Source of the DNA: Vicugna pacos
Lineage: Eukaryota > Chordata > Mammalia > Artiodactyla > Camelidae
Assembly: GCF_048564905.1 (NCBI RefSeq)
Contig: NC_132998.1
Location: 62,320,484 to 62,384,483 of the forward strand
Length of the DNA stretch: 64,000 nt
Direction: 5' to 3'
Shown: positions 11,340 to 22,959 of the stretch, one piece after another
Position numbering within the stretch: the stretch's first letter is position 1
Layout of the letters: each line of letters starts with the position of its first letter
Program-made: the position numbers and the translations under genes
Notes under the pieces: generated by a model
Databases searched by the model: none
Seen by the model: only the letters and a program-made list of their open reading frames with translations
What the model was told of the DNA's origin: nothing

Positions 11340-13085
11340 GAGTCCAGAGTGGGGAAATCACAGGGGCAAACCCTGAGGGGCAGCATTAGTCTGGATGGAA
11401 TGACAACGTGCCAACCTAGCAAGGCACCCCTGGGGCAGAATTTACCCCAGCATGGAAGCTGGGGAAGTGTGAACAGCAAGGTGTCTGGGTGTGTGAGCAG
11501 AGTGCAGGTTGGTCAGCACGGCCAGCAGGCCGCCCGGGTTCAAGCTGCACCTCTGCCCGCCTCTCAGGAGTAATGTACCTGCAGTTGCTCCGTTTTGCTG
11601 AGCTGCGTCTTTGTACAGAATTTTATTCTTTGCAATAGAGTCGGGTGATTGGTTGTAAAAGACAGTGTTTGTCAAGCAGGTGGTTCTGACCTGGCATTTG
11701 GTCACTGCCACGTGGAGTCCCTGCTGCTAATGCAGGCACATGCTGGGTTTCAGGCCTCGGCTACAGCGCTTCCTGTGGCCTCATCCTGGGTTTGGAGATG
11801 GCCGCTGCCTCTGGCACTCCCAGCTTCCCAGGAGTTGGGGGCAGAGGCTGAGTGTCCGCGTGCGCACGTGAGACGGGAGCCAACTCAGCCAGAAACGAGA
11901 ACACGGATACTGTTCCCAAGTGAAGGCCGGCGCCTGCACCTCGGGCTCCTGCGACGGCCTAGGGTCTCGTACGTTCCCGCAGCTGCGCCCACCCCACTGG
12001 GCGGTGGCTCGAGCGCCTGGACTCAAAACCCAGCAACCTACCCTGTGGTCAGGACCGCGCGGGGCCAGGGCGGCACCGAGAAGAGAGGGGTAAGAGGATA
12101 CTGCGTGGGTGTTGTCACCACTATCCTAGCCAGACAGGGCTGGTGTGAACGTCAGAGCCAGAGCGGCTGTGCCCTTGTGTGTGCGTGTGTGTGTGTGTGT
12201 GTGCACAGCACTCCTGCACGCCTGCTGTGTGCCAGGCTCTGCTGGCAAGTCCTGGGCCTCAGGGCACGTGGGAAAATGCAAGAGAAATGACGCGCCCTCC
12301 CCCGCAAGCTGCCCCGGGTCTGGGTCATGCCTCTGGCCCGAAATCTCTGCTAGTCGGCCAGCAGCCCCGTAGCCAAGGCAGCATCACCCCTACCTGGCTG
12401 GCGGCGAGAAGAATGAGGCTTAGGGGGCCGAGTGTTTTCCTGAGATTCAGGCGTCTGGGGAGCAGCAGTACCGAGAGAAGCCCAAGTCAGGGTTTCAGCC
12501 CGGAGGTGACGAGACCCAGTGGCTGGTCCCGGTGACACAGGCCACGCGGGAGGACTGAAGTTCGGAAGCTGGGGGCGGTCGGGTGGGTTTACTGGGCAAG
12601 TGAGAAGGCAGCGACCCCTGAGCAAGGTTCGGGGGGACCGTGGGAGAAGGCTGAGCAGCATCAGCTCCCTCCTGACTCCGAGGGACGGTGCCGGCAGAGA
12701 GGACGGCGGGTAGGTGGGCATGGACGTCCGGCCTGGAGGGCCCTTGGGTGTTTGCAGGGAGGACGTGCTCAGTCTGAGACCCAGCGACCACCCAGCATTC
12801 CTCCACTGACCACCACAGAGAGCCTTCCTCCGTAGGCCAGCCTTCCTTCCTGCAACCACGCACCTGGACCACTCCGCCTACAGCCCCTGCGCTCCAGCCG
12901 AGCCAGTACGGCTGCAGGAGTCAGACGTGTCCGAGGCCAACTCACTCTCAGACCGCAAAAACTCATTCCGATCAATCCCACTCCCCAAGTGACTCCCTGC
13001 CGTGTGCCCAGGAAAGGCCCCGCAGCCCTCACAAGGGTCTGATGAGTGGGAAGGCAGCTAGCAGCCCCAACCCCCAGCCCATCTC
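11340..13085. other. Intergenic, GC-rich, only a GT microsatellite
   Basis: Frames of up to 213 codons (11649-12290 plus) are proline/arginine-rich, run through the GT repeat and lack any recognised domain. No gene is called. Confidence 0.5.
12176..12203. repeat. (GT)n microsatellite
   Basis: This is about 14 GT units with one GC interruption. The following CGCCTGCTGTGTGCCAGGC is a short antisense L2-like scrap. Confidence 0.95.
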
Positions 13086-13089
13086 CCGC

Positions 13090-13210
13090 CTTCCCCATCC
13101 TGGGCGGGGAGGGGACCACGTTAGCGCTAATTGCCTCGCCTGTAGGTGAATATCCTGCCCAGGGATTAGGCACAGAAATCCGTTTAAGCAGAAAATCAGA
13201 TTTGACAGCA
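13090..13210. promoter_or_regulatory. Candidate conserved noncoding element
   Basis: GCGCTAATTGCC (near 13125), a GGGATTAGG OTX/PITX-type core (13162-13170) and CCGTTTAAGC occur in unique sequence without repeat or coding character. Confidence 0.25.
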
Positions 13211-13589
13211 CCTCGGAGCACGGCAGACAGAGGAGAAGAGCTTGGGGACTGGTCCCCACGCTTCACCTCCGGCCCCGCAGGCCCAGCTCAGTGCCCAAAG
13301 CAGCCCCCACCTTTTACTAAAACCTTTTACTGAAAGGTTTCTTTCTGCAAACCTTGTAGTATGATACAGAGTCAAGGATCTCAAGACCTGCCCGGACAAA
13401 CCTGCGCCCCTGGAATTTCTCCCCATTGTCCTGGACAGTCTTCCCCAGACAGTGCTTCTGAGAAGGCGGGCTGCCCGCCTCCCTCTGGGGGCAGGATCGG
13501 GGTCCTCTGTCTTCCTCCACCCACCCCGGAGCCAGAAAGGGAGCCATTTCTCCTCTGAAGGCTCCAGGCTCCTTGCAACCCTGCAGGAC

Positions 13590-13720
13590 GCCTGCCTCGA
13601 AACTTTTCAACCTGGTTTCTGCAAACCCATTAACCTGCAGTCGGCTTCTAATTAAGCCCCCAGGAGTCTGACATTTCCACGTTGGCTGAGAGTATTCAGA
13701 GCGGAAAAGGGCCGGCTGTT
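13590..13720. promoter_or_regulatory. Candidate conserved noncoding element
   Basis: CCCATTAACC and TTCTAATTAAGC occur in an AT-leaning unique stretch between GC-rich flanks. It lies within 200 bp of the CpG-rich patch at 13.9 kb. Confidence 0.25.
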
Positions 13721-13904
13721 TCCCACCAGGCTGGGGGCATGGACGGGAGGGAGGGAAGCAGCGTCCTGGCTCCTCCCAGGGACAGCCAATGCCCCGCCAG
13801 TTCTCCCAGGAGTTGAGGACGGACAGAGAGCCCCCCAGGGCCCCCTCCCCCCGAGGCCCACAGCTCACCTCCCCCGGGGCCTGAGGAGACGCCCCCCTAC
13901 CTGC

Positions 13905-14260
13905 ACTGAGGCTTGCCACTCTCCAGCACGTGGACGGTACCTGCAGCCGTCCCAGGCGCCCGCCGCCGGCCCCTTCCTGGGGAGCAGCCCGGGCTCCGCT
14001 TCGTGGGAGGCACACGTCCCAGGATGGGGAATGTGAGTCGTGTGCGTGGGGGGTGGGGGGGCCTCCGGGAGCCGGGGTCGAATATTCCTGGCTGCCACCT
14101 GCCACGAGCCTGTCCCGGGGACCAGCTGCCAGAGCGGGGCCGCTCCGGCCGGGCCAGGCCCGCCGTCCTCTGCCGGGAGCGCCAGGCGTCTGCTTTCGCT
14201 CACCAGGCGCCCGCCGGCTGCTCCCAGGCTGAGGCTGAGGCGAGTGGTTTATTTTTAGAG
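13905..14260. promoter_or_regulatory. CpG-island-like patch with a MEF2-type site
   Basis: Roughly 30 CpGs occur in 355 bp at about 70% GC, near the observed/expected level used for CpG islands. At its right edge the minus strand reads CTAAAAATAAAC (14258-14247), which fits the MEF2 consensus. No gene is recognised beside it. It could be an orphan CpG island or an unannotated noncoding promoter. Confidence 0.4.
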
Positions 14261-14639
14261 CCCGGCCCTTCCCCAGACGCCAGGATCCCAGCTGAGATTT
14301 CCAGCGGCTCAAACTAGCCCATTCTGGGCTGAGTTGTCGCCTACTGGGAATGTTCTGGAAGAGAGAGATGGAGGCACTTAGAGAATGTGGTCCTCTGTTC
14401 TCATCCGAGAAAATGTGGGGCTGGACTGGGGGTCACCAAGACCCTCTGGCGAGGATGGCCCCCGACTCAGGGGCCAGGCTGGGATTCAGCTTGGGCGAGG
14501 CGCTCCCCTCCTGAGGCTGCCTCTGTTTCTCCATCTGGAAGGGGAGGGCAGCAGGCACCCCTGTCCAGAGCAGGGCTGAGATCAGAGGATGGGCTAGAAC
14601 GAGGGACAGCCATAACCGTCCACTCTGAGCTTCTCCCCA

Positions 14640-14765
14640 CTGGGCTGAGGACACAGGAGGGCGGGGACCTTATCTTTCTGTTCACCATCATAACCCCGGT
14701 GTGCCTGTTCCGTAGCAGGTGCACATAGTAGGTGCTCAGAAAATATTTCGTAAGGAAGGGAACCC
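14640..14765 (+). repeat. L2 3' end
   Basis: GGCGGGGACCTTATCTTTC, TGTTCACCATCATAACCCC, ACATAGTAGGTGCTCAG and AAAATATTTCGTAAGG are the terminal L2 sequence in sense orientation. Confidence 0.85.
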
Positions 14766-14769
14766 CTGA

Positions 14770-16140
14770 TAGCCGCTGTTGGTCCCGTAATGACCCGCAA
14801 GTTCCCAGGAGTAAGCACACCTGACAGATGTGAAGTCCAAGGTCTAGACAGGAGAGGAGCCTGCCCAGCTGCCTGCCCGAAGGTGGCCATGCCGGGGCTG
14901 CCCTGGTGGGGGGTGGGGGTCCTCAAGCCCGGCTTACTCCCCAGCCTACGTCTGGTCCCTCAGCCAACCCCGGAACATTCCCCTCTGCCATTCCAGCGCT
15001 GGCCCTGCGCACTGCCCTCACCCAGCGCCGTAAACGTCATCTTCTCAGACCCAAAACCACCGGTGAGCAGCCAGGACGCACCATGGGACCACCCCCCGCC
15101 CTCGCCTTCTGAATCTGTCTGGTGCCCCGAGGGAGAACGCAAGCCGGTTCTGGCCGTTTCTACGTGGGAGGCCCCAGCACGTCTCTTAACCCATCAGGGC
15201 CTTGCTCTCCCCTCCAGCAAGCCAGGCTGGAGCTGGCAGGGCTGCAGTGACGAAGGGGAAGATGCTGGGTGCACGGAAGGCCATCAGTGTCTGCTTATCC
15301 ACTGTGCCTCAGCTCCCAGTGCACTCGTGTGTGCGTGTGTGTGTGTGTGTGTGTTTGCTGAATGTGCTTTAGCCTCAGTGCAGAGAGCATGAGTCCAGCT
15401 GTTCCTCACCGAGCAGGCGTAGCCCCTTTACAGACACACGGACCCACACGTCCTGCCTACACTCCACCTCCCCGCCCCATGCCCGGGGAGCCCGCCCTTT
15501 CTCTGCAGCCTCCCAGGCCACACGCCACCTTCTCTGTTCACTGGGGCTGGCTGGTCAGCCTCCCAGGGCTCCGAGAGGGCTGGGGCCTGGGAACACCCAC
15601 CCCTGTGCTCCCACCCTGGGGACCGGAGGCAGGTTGCCTGGAGGCTGTGGTGCAGGCTGCCACCACCGGGAGACGGATGTAAGTCCACCCAGAGCCCCTC
15701 CCAGGCCCCAGAACTGCTCGCAAGCAGGGTAGGGCCTTGGCACCTTACCCAGGACCGACCACCCCTAGGAACAGCGGGGCCCCCCACGGCCCTTGGAGGT
15801 AGGTCTCTCCCGGAGCCCCACTTCTTCAGGGCTCCTGTCCAGGAGACCCTCAAAAGGAGAGTTCAGTGAACTGGGGCCGTCTGCACGTGGCCACGCGAGC
15901 CAGCCGCTTCAAACTGTTTTCTGAACCATATTTCATATTCTGGGCAAATGTTCACAGCCTGAGCAAAGTGAATACAATAAATGACATGCTGCCACCATGA
16001 AGATGTGTGTGAAGACACGCGCAGGCTGGCAGGGAGCGGCCCTCCCCCCAGCCCAGCGGTCCTCCTGGGCGCCCGGTCCCTTGCTCCCTGTGACACAGTG
16101 GGCGGTGACAACAGACAGCTGGGGGAAGGGTGGATGGTTA
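14770..16140. other. Intergenic, GC-rich
   Basis: A GT microsatellite, and an AT-leaning spot at 15905-15995 with GTGAATACAATAAATGAC, are the only features of note. Confidence 0.5.
15327..15354. repeat. (GT)n microsatellite
   Basis: This GT run, with one GC interruption, is very similar in length and in the position of the interruption to the one at 12.2 kb. Confidence 0.95.
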
Positions 16141-16335
16141 TTCATCCACCGCCACCCTTCCCTGCATCCAGCACCGACTACTGAGCACCTACTGTGTGCA
16201 GACCCTCCTCTCAGTCCTGGGGGTCCCAGGGAGAGGCAGGTGGGGGAGAGTCCCACCCTTCAGGGTTTGCATCCTACAAGCAGTAAACCAGATGATTCCA
16301 GATGCTGAGAAGCAGAGGACTGGCCATCCGAGCCC
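16140..16335 (-). repeat. L2 3' end
   Basis: ACTGAGCACCTACTGTGTG, CAGACCCTCCTCTCAGTCC and TACAAGCAGTAAACCAGATG follow the antisense L2 3' end. Confidence 0.7.
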
Positions 16336-16339
16336 GAAG

Positions 16340-16880
16340 AAGATTCAGAAATGACGAGAGGCCAGATGGACGTGAGGAACTCCTGAAGGGGACGTGCCCC
16401 CTTTTACAGATGAGACCCTCCTTCCCTGCTCCTCTGGGGTCCCTGCAGCCCAAGGCCTTGCCCCTGCTCACAGGACTCGGGCCGAGTCCGGGGGTGGGGG
16501 GTGCTGTGCTCTGGTCTGAGCATCAGAGGACAGTCACCCTCCAGGGACACAGCCCAGAGCACCCGCCCCTTTCGTGGATCCTGCCTGCCCCGCGTTTGGG
16601 CACGTGATGGGCCCCTTGATTCCCCCCTGGGGTGTCCCCCAACCCCAGCCAGGACACACCCCACCCGTCTGTGATCTGATGGGGTGGCTCCGATCCAGGC
16701 CTAATTCAGGATTTCTACTGCGGGGCCGGTCCTCCTTCTCCCGGCGCGGGGAGCATCCGCCCGCCCCCGGGATGGAGGCCCCGAGCAGGGAGGAAAGAGA
16801 GTGGCAGCTGGCCTCTCAGCTGCTGGTCTAATTCTAGCCCCATCGTGCCGCCCTGTCACTCATGGAAAGGGGGGGATGGG
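16340..16880. other. Intergenic, nothing recognised
   Basis: GC-rich unique DNA immediately left of a GA-rich tract. Confidence 0.5.
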
Positions 16881-16884
16881 TAGA

Positions 16885-17105
16885 CGGAGCCACCACGAGA
16901 CAAGGAGAGAGACACGGGCAGAGAAGGACATTCAGACGGACAGAGATGGAGACAGAGGGAGGGGGACTAGCAGACAGAGAGAGAGACAGAGAGAAAGAGG
17001 ACCAAGAAAGAGGCTGGAACAGAGAGGTGGCAGAGAGACCCTGAGGGGGACAGCCAGCCAGGGGTCCTGAGAGAGGAGAGAGAGAGGAAGAGGCAGAGAG
17101 AAGGG
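16885..17105. repeat. GA-rich low-complexity tract
   Basis: The plus strand is almost all purine, in irregular GAGACA/GAGAGA units. It explains the arginine/glutamate-rich open frames seen here. Confidence 0.9.
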
Positions 17106-17109
17106 AGCT

Positions 17110-17980
17110 AGGCTGCCTCCTCCTCCAGGGAGCCCTCCTGGCTCTCAGCTCCCAGCGCTCTGCCCCCTTCTGCCTTGTCCCCCAGGCAGGGCCCAGCCTG
17201 ATCCCCCTGGTCTTTGGTGCTGGCCTGGCCCCTCTGTGGGGCCCCAAGGACGGTGAGGAGGAACTGAGAAGGGGAGGGTGGGGCCCTGACCTCGCCTAAC
17301 CATAGTGAGCAAACTCGTCCTGAGGATGCTGGGGGACACTTGGGTCTGGGGGCCAAGAGGGCCTGAGGAGGAGGGCTCCCTGCCTCGTGGGTAGAACAGC
17401 GCTTGGGCGGCGAGTAAAATCTCCAGCAAGGAGTGCCTGCAGTGCATCCCCCTGGCCCTCGGGCTGGAGTCAAGCTCAGGCCTGTCTGGTGGTACCACCT
17501 TGCCTGCCATTTTACAGATGAGAAAACCAAGGCGACTGTGCCCCCTCCCCACAGCACGGGCGGGCTCTCTCACCCCTTGTGCCACCAAGCCCCTTCAGCA
17601 GCCTGCCTGGTGGGCGGTGGGAGCTTGCACACCCCCTGTAACGGGGAGCTCACTGTCTGCTGGGGCAGCCTCTCCATGGACACAGGGTGTGCTGTCCAGC
17701 TGTGCCCCATCCTTCCCATCTCAGCGGCACAGGGAGCAGGGGCTTTGCTCACAGCCTTGGGGGCTCTGGTCCATCTCTGTGCCTCAGAACCACATATCTT
17801 TTAAAACTTCAGGTGGGACCCACTCTTGTGTCTTAAAACCCCTTCTCCAGCGGGAATGGCCAGCACGTCCCACCTGCCAGGAGCATTCGAGTGCTTGCAT
17901 GTTACTCCCAAGGACACCAGCATCCATCACCATCATAAACAGTCTGTCTGTTTGCTTTTGAATCGTGGGTTAGCCCCGTT
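17110..17980. other. Intergenic with a scrap of MIR
   Basis: GCCATTTTACAGATGAGAAA near 17509 is an antisense MIR core. The rest is unique GC-rich DNA. Confidence 0.5.
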
Positions 17981-17984
17981 CTAG

Positions 17985-18105
17985 AAGGTCAGGCCAAGTG
18001 AGCAGGACCTTGTCTGTCTGGTTCACTGCTGTGTGTTCAGCAATGACCACTTCTTGGCACATACCAAGTGATCAGTGGATATTTACTGCCAATCTGATGA
18101 TCCAG
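17985..18105 (+). repeat. L2 3' end
   Basis: GACCTTGTCTGTCTGG, TTCACTGCTGTGTGTTCAGC and GGCACATACCAAGTGATCAG, then TGGATATTTACTG, are the sense L2 terminus. Confidence 0.75.
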
Positions 18106-18369
18106 AGGGAGAGGAAGGCACAGCTGCCGTGTCCTAGAAGGGGTCCCTTCTCCCGGCTCCCTGTCCTGCTGGGCCCCCCACATAGGTGGCTCCTCCTTTG
18201 TTCAGTCTGCCCCTGCCCTGAACCCACCTGGCTCGGTCAGGGTCACCTAGCCCAAAGATGGGGCCTCAGGGGAAACCAGAGATACATCAGCAAGAATCCA
18301 GGAGCCAGAATGGGCCCCAGGTCAGAGCAGGTGCACCTTTTGTTGAAAGGACTATCCTTTCTGTGCTGG

Positions 18370-19120
18370 TTCATTTTTCTTCATTTTAAAAACTCGCTAT
18401 TCTTAAGTATGGACCATTTTTACTGATGCGTTTTTAAGATCCCCACCTCCCCCTCCACCCGCTGTCATCTCAAATACACTGTGAAGCCTGTGCAGTGGAT
18501 TTTTCATTGCAGTTTTGTACTTTTTAGCTCTAGAGTTTGCATTTTTTAATAGTTTGCATTCTTTGCTAAGTTTCCCTATGTGTTCACTCATTAATATCAT
18601 AGTCTTTAATTTCTTAAAAATGTTTTCCTTTAATTCTTTGAACATATTTATAAGAGCTGCTTTGAAGTCTTTGTCCGCTACGCCCAGCATTGGGGCCATC
18701 TCAAGTTTAATTTCTATTGCCTGCTTGTTTTCCTTGACTGTCAGTCTCATGTTCCTCTTTCTTTGTGTATCTAGTGATTTTTTAATTGAATGCTGGGCAT
18801 TGTGAACAACGCATTCGAGAGATGCTGGATTTTGCAACCAGCCTCTAAAGAGTATTTCTTGTTTTGGCAGGCAGTTAAATTACCAGCTGATGACTTTAAA
18901 CTTATATAGACTTGGCTTACACTTTGTTCGCGGGTGTGGAGAAAGCCGATGTGTTTCCTCAGTCCCTCTTAGTTGGCAGGAATTCTCTCTGAACTCTGTT
19001 TTCTGTGCAGATCTTTCAGGTGCTTGGTTTTCGGCTTAATTAGCAGGCGTTCGATGTAAGTTTTACCCTATTACATGGTTCCTCCTCCTTAGACATCTAG
19101 GCTTCTCTGGCATCTCAGCT
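18370..19120 (-). mobile_element. Old L1 fragment, ORF1 N-terminal region and 5' flank
   Basis: A 145-codon minus-strand frame (18403-18837) contains DKDFKAALINMFKELKENI and KLSKE, typical of the coiled-coil N-terminal half of mammalian L1 ORF1. The AT-rich sequence up to about 19120 is the 5' side of the element. It is truncated at both ends, ORF2 is absent, and it is not an independent gene. Confidence 0.72.
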
Positions 19121-19124
19121 GGAT

Positions 19125-19690
19125 GTCAGGAATTTTAACCAAGTATTAAGATTTGTCCATTCTGGCCAAGCTGGAATTTCACTGTTACTCTGTTCTTCCC
19201 CCAATTCAGCTCAGACTCCTAGTGCTTCCATTTTGCTTTCAGTCCCACAGAGCCCGCTCCCTGGGAGTCTCGGAGGGTCTTGCTCTGAGCATGTGCAGCT
19301 CATCCTCCAGCCGTGGACTCAGTGGGAGACCCCACATTGACCTCCAGGGCCCCTCTCTGCCCAGCCCCTCTTCCGTACCTTCCTCTGCTGGTCCCAGCTG
19401 CCCTGGCCTCTACCCACTGTCTTCTCAAGCCATCTGCTGACCACTGAGCTCTGTTTCGGCCCCAGGCCCCTGGGTTACCCCCTAGAAGACAACGCGTGAT
19501 CATGGGCTCCCCTGCGGGCTCTCCTTCTCCCAGGGACCTCAGTCTTGCCCTGTGTGCTGCCTGCTGCCTGCAAGGAGCTGCCTTGAATCCTGATCCATGA
19601 TCGTTGACCATGGAGGGAATCGCTGCTGCCGGTCTTTCTGTCTCGGCCAAGTGCACGTGGCTTCATTCCCCGGCCTCTGATTCTATGTAG
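19125..19690. other. Intergenic, nothing recognised
   Basis: Unique DNA between an L1 fragment and an L2 fragment. Confidence 0.5.
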
Positions 19691-20080
19691 AATAGAATTC
19701 AAGTTCCTTCTTTGGTCTTCAAGGCTCTATAACCCCTACTTCCCTCTCAGATTTCACTCTTCCTGCTCCACTGTCCCCTCTCTCCAGGCACAGTGACTTT
19801 CTTTTTGTCCCTCCAAGTACCTCAAGCTCTTTGCTGCCTCAGGGACTTTGCCCCTGTTCCCTCTGCCCAATGTTCTGAACCCAGACCTCTGGGTGACTGG
19901 TTCTTCTCCAGTCTCAGTTCCAAATCACCTCATCGGAGAGCCTTTCTGGAACCAATCTTTGTCACAAAACCCACAGTGCTCCCTGCCACCCCATCCTTTG
20001 TTTTCTTTATAGCGGTGATTGACATCTGAAATGATCGTGCTTGCTAACAGGTTTGTTTGTTTGTTCTCCGTCTCCTCAAA
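19690..20080 (+). repeat. L2 fragment
   Basis: This is a long sense L2 3' piece: TTCAAGGCTCTATAACCCC, TTTGCTGCCTCAGGGACTTTG, CCCCTGTTCCCTCTGCCC, GAGAGCCTTTCTGG and CTTTATAGCGGTGATTGAC. The ORFs inside are L2 shadows. Confidence 0.85.
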
Positions 20081-20084
20081 CAGA

Positions 20085-20735
20085 ACACGTGCCCCTGGGA
20101 GCAGGAGTGGGTCTGTCTTCTTTCCTGTGGAGCTTGGGGACCAGACAAAGGCCTGGCCCCCTTGGCTCCTGGTAAAATTTTAATTGGCTCCTCCTCTTCC
20201 TCTGACACCTCTTGGCACCATATTTCCTGAAGGAACAGTTGTTTCCGTGAAAGAGAAGGTAACCAGCCCTCCCGCACTGCCATCCGCCTCCCGCCACCTG
20301 CCGCGACGCCACCTCCCATCACCAGACCGGCCCCTCCCTCCGCACTCGCTCTTCTTACTCCAGATGGAACTAAACAAAACAAACCTTTTCCCCGATGGGG
20401 CTGCGTCTATCACAGACCTTACTAATGCTCCCACTCTTGGGTCCAAGATGGAGGAAACAGCAGGAGGGGTGGCAGGCCTGAAACAGGGGAGACCCAGAGC
20501 AGGACTCGGGAGCAGCCTGGGTGCAGCCTGGGAGCTGGGTTCAGAGACCCCGGTTCCCAGGGCGTGGGTGACTGACGGGAATGAGGTCATGAGTTCAGGT
20601 GGCCAAGACAAGGTGTTAATGTCCCTGCAGCCCACGTGCGGGGTGCAGCCTCCAGGAGGGGACCCCTGGAGACAGGAAGGTCATGGTGATGGGCTGGGTG
20701 GTGTCAGGGGAGGGAGACAAGCAGGCCTGGCCCCA
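20085..20735. other. Intergenic, nothing recognised
   Basis: The 203-codon plus frame (20184-20795) has no domain and runs into the MER5-like repeat. Confidence 0.5.
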
Positions 20736-20737
20736 GA

Positions 20738-20925
20738 GGGCAGCAGTCCATGCTTCAGTCCACCCGGCTCCCTGGCTGCACAGAAGACTCACTAGGGTCC
20801 ACAAAAAGATGCCAGTGCCTGGGTTCTCCCCACCCCTACCCCATCAAAGACATACAGATTCCTGGGGTGGGCTGGCATCACGAGTGTTGCCCAGAGTCCT
20901 GGTACACCCAGGACTGGGGGTCTGA
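20738..20925. mobile_element. MER5-like hAT fragment
   Basis: The order of TGCCAGTGCCTGGGTTCTCC, CCACCCCTACCCC, AGACATACAGATTC and CTGGGGTGGGCTGGCATCA follows the MER5A/MER20-type consensus (a CCCACCCCCAGAG, GATTC, GGTCTGGGGTGGG pattern). It is diverged. Confidence 0.5.
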
Positions 20926-21019
20926 ATGAGTCTCGGAGGCCCTGGCGGAGGCTTCCCCAGCCCCCGGCTCTGCACCCTGGTCCCTTCTCCTGGGTGGGCG
21001 GGCTCCTGGGCGTGCTCCC

Positions 21020-21180
21020 CACCGCAGGCTTAATTAACTGTTTGTAAATTCTAAACTGAGAGCGACAGCTTTCTCTCGACTGATGATTCTGCCCGTAATT
21101 GATATTTGTTTTCCTCCATTCCCAGAGGCAGTCAGGAAATAAGTCTCACCGCCCATTAAGCCCGATCTTGGCCTGAAACT
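21020..21180. promoter_or_regulatory. Candidate conserved noncoding element
   Basis: CTTAATTAAC (21029-21038), CCGTAATTGATA (near 21093) and CCCATTAAGC lie in unique sequence rich in homeodomain cores. Confidence 0.3.
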
Positions 21181-21829
21181 CTCTGGATCTGCGGGGACAG
21201 GGTTGGGGGCCTCAGAGGCCTCCTCCCATCTTGCCCCTTTCTCTTCTGCTGTGCACGTAAGGTGGGTGTGGACGCTGGTATCTGGGACTGGAACCCTCAA
21301 AATTCTGCCCGTTCTTAAAAATACCAGCTTTCTTCAAGATGAGGCTGGTCTCCTAAAACCATCTCTGGACTGTTCTGGAGCCAGTTTCTGCAGGAACATC
21401 TCTTGGGCCCTTGTCTGAGAGAAGGGTGAGAGAGTGGAGGGCACTGAGGATGTGGGACAGTGGATGTCGGCCGGTCCTGGGTTCAAACCCCACTTGTGCT
21501 TCAGAAAGCCACCTTCTTCTGAGCCGCTTCTCCCGACGGCTGTGAGGGCAGCGGGTAACGGTGAGTTACCGTCCGTTAGCGCGTGGTGGGGATAAAGGGG
21601 GACAAGTAAGTGCTTCAAACATGCTGAGACCTGCTCGTTGTCATGGCGACAAGGACAGCCCCACATCACGGAGGGGAGGTGTGGAGCCCTGGCCGCCTTA
21701 GAACAAGTGGGCAGCCCGCCCCGGCTCAGGAAGGGCGCCCACTGCCTGCGGTGGGGGGTTTCTGGGGAGTGAGTCAAATTCTCAGTCACAGTGTTTCACC
21801 CTCACACCCCACATCATTCTCCTCCTTTG

Positions 21830-21930
21830 CAGCGGGAACTTGAGGCTAATTATAGAAGTGAAATAATTACGGGGCCAGCTGACTCGGCACAGTGTAATCT
21901 GTGAAACTCGAGCTGGCGCGCTATGGGTAC
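21830..21930. promoter_or_regulatory. Candidate conserved noncoding element
   Basis: GGCTAATTATAG (21844-21855) and AATAATTACGG (21862-21872) are followed by GTGTAATCTG. It is about 0.7 kb from a similar island at 21.0 kb. Confidence 0.3.
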
Positions 21931-21934
21931 CCCC

Positions 21935-22605
21935 CCACCGGGGCGGGAGGAGCTGCAGGCTGCGGCAATGCTCGGAGGGCACTGACCGCTCCGGACGGCC
22001 CCCCATTCTCACCTCCTCCCCTGTCTTGGCTCAGCTGGTGAAGCCTGGGCTTCAGAGAGGCTGAGGGCATAAGCTCGATCTTGGGGAGGCCGTTCTACAT
22101 TTCCTGGGCAAGTAGTTGGGGCCTGGGGGACCCTCTTGTATTAAAAGTGCCCGAGCTTCTCCCTGGGAACTGCCTGGTACTGGTCCCACCTCTTCTCGGC
22201 TGATGCTCCTGGAGACAGTGCCAGAGAGCTTTCCCTGGGTTCCAGCTGGGCCTCAGAATCCTTCTCAACACATTTCCAGGCAGCCTCGGCGGATGGATGA
22301 GGGTCAGCGCTGGCAATGAAAGTGATTCGCCAGCTCTGCCTAAGTCCTCCAACTCCGAGAGTCCAAGGACAGTGCTGACTCTGGGGAGAAGTGTCCCACA
22401 GCTGTACGTAGGGGACCCCCGGCAGTGGGGGGGCTCCTGGCCTTTGGCCAAGGCTGGAGCCCTGAGCAGAGGGAGGGATGAGGGATGCTGAGGAGGAAGT
22501 GTGACAGCATCGTCCCCCCCAAGACCCTGGCCTCCTGCCGGGACCCCCGATTCCCTGCCCTGGGGTCAGGTGCCCCTGGAGGGACGAGCAGAGCAGAGGC
22601 CATAA
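21935..22605. other. Intergenic, nothing recognised
   Basis: GC-rich unique DNA. Confidence 0.5.
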
Positions 22606-22609
22606 TGGC

Positions 22610-22955
22610 CCAAGGTCAAGTCCCCGCTCTGCCGCCTGAGTAACCTAGGCAGTTACTTAACATCTCCGATCCTCAGTCTTTCCATCTGTATAATGGGGGT
22701 AACATTTCCTGCCTTGAAACTATGTTGCAAAGAGCAGACGGGTTAGTAGATAACATGTGATTGATTCTAAGATTCATCTTTTTGTGTCATGGTGTGATTG
22801 TCAGTATTTTAAAAATTCGTAGGGGTACATGTAATACTAGGGTCTCACAGCTGGCAGCACCTTTGTTTTACTGGACTGCGCTGGGTAGAGAAGTAGACCT
22901 GCACCTGGCACGCAGTAAATGCTAATAATTAGCTGTTAGTATTTCTAAAGTCCAA
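22610..22955 (+). repeat. MIR with an internal foreign segment
   Basis: AGGCAGTTACTTAACATCTCC, TCCTCAGTCTTTCC and ATCTGTATAATGGGGGTAAC form the sense core, and the 3' end returns at CACCTGGCACGCAGTAAATG. Between about 22755 and 22885 lies AT-rich sequence that is not MIR and that I cannot assign. Confidence 0.7.
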
Positions 22956-22959
22956 AGCT

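Noticed and set aside
13317-14312. 331-codon minus-strand open frame
   Set aside because: It is low-complexity, G/P/R/S-rich, overlaps equally long frames on the other strand, and spans a CpG-rich patch. It has no domain or splice context, so it is most likely chance openness in GC-rich DNA.
16801-17070. Arginine/glutamate-rich frame in a GA tract
   Set aside because: Composition is dictated by a purine-rich low-complexity tract.
18515-18805. Hydrophobic 96-codon plus-strand frame
   Set aside because: It is the antisense of an L1 ORF1 fragment; the hydrophobicity is a strand artefact.
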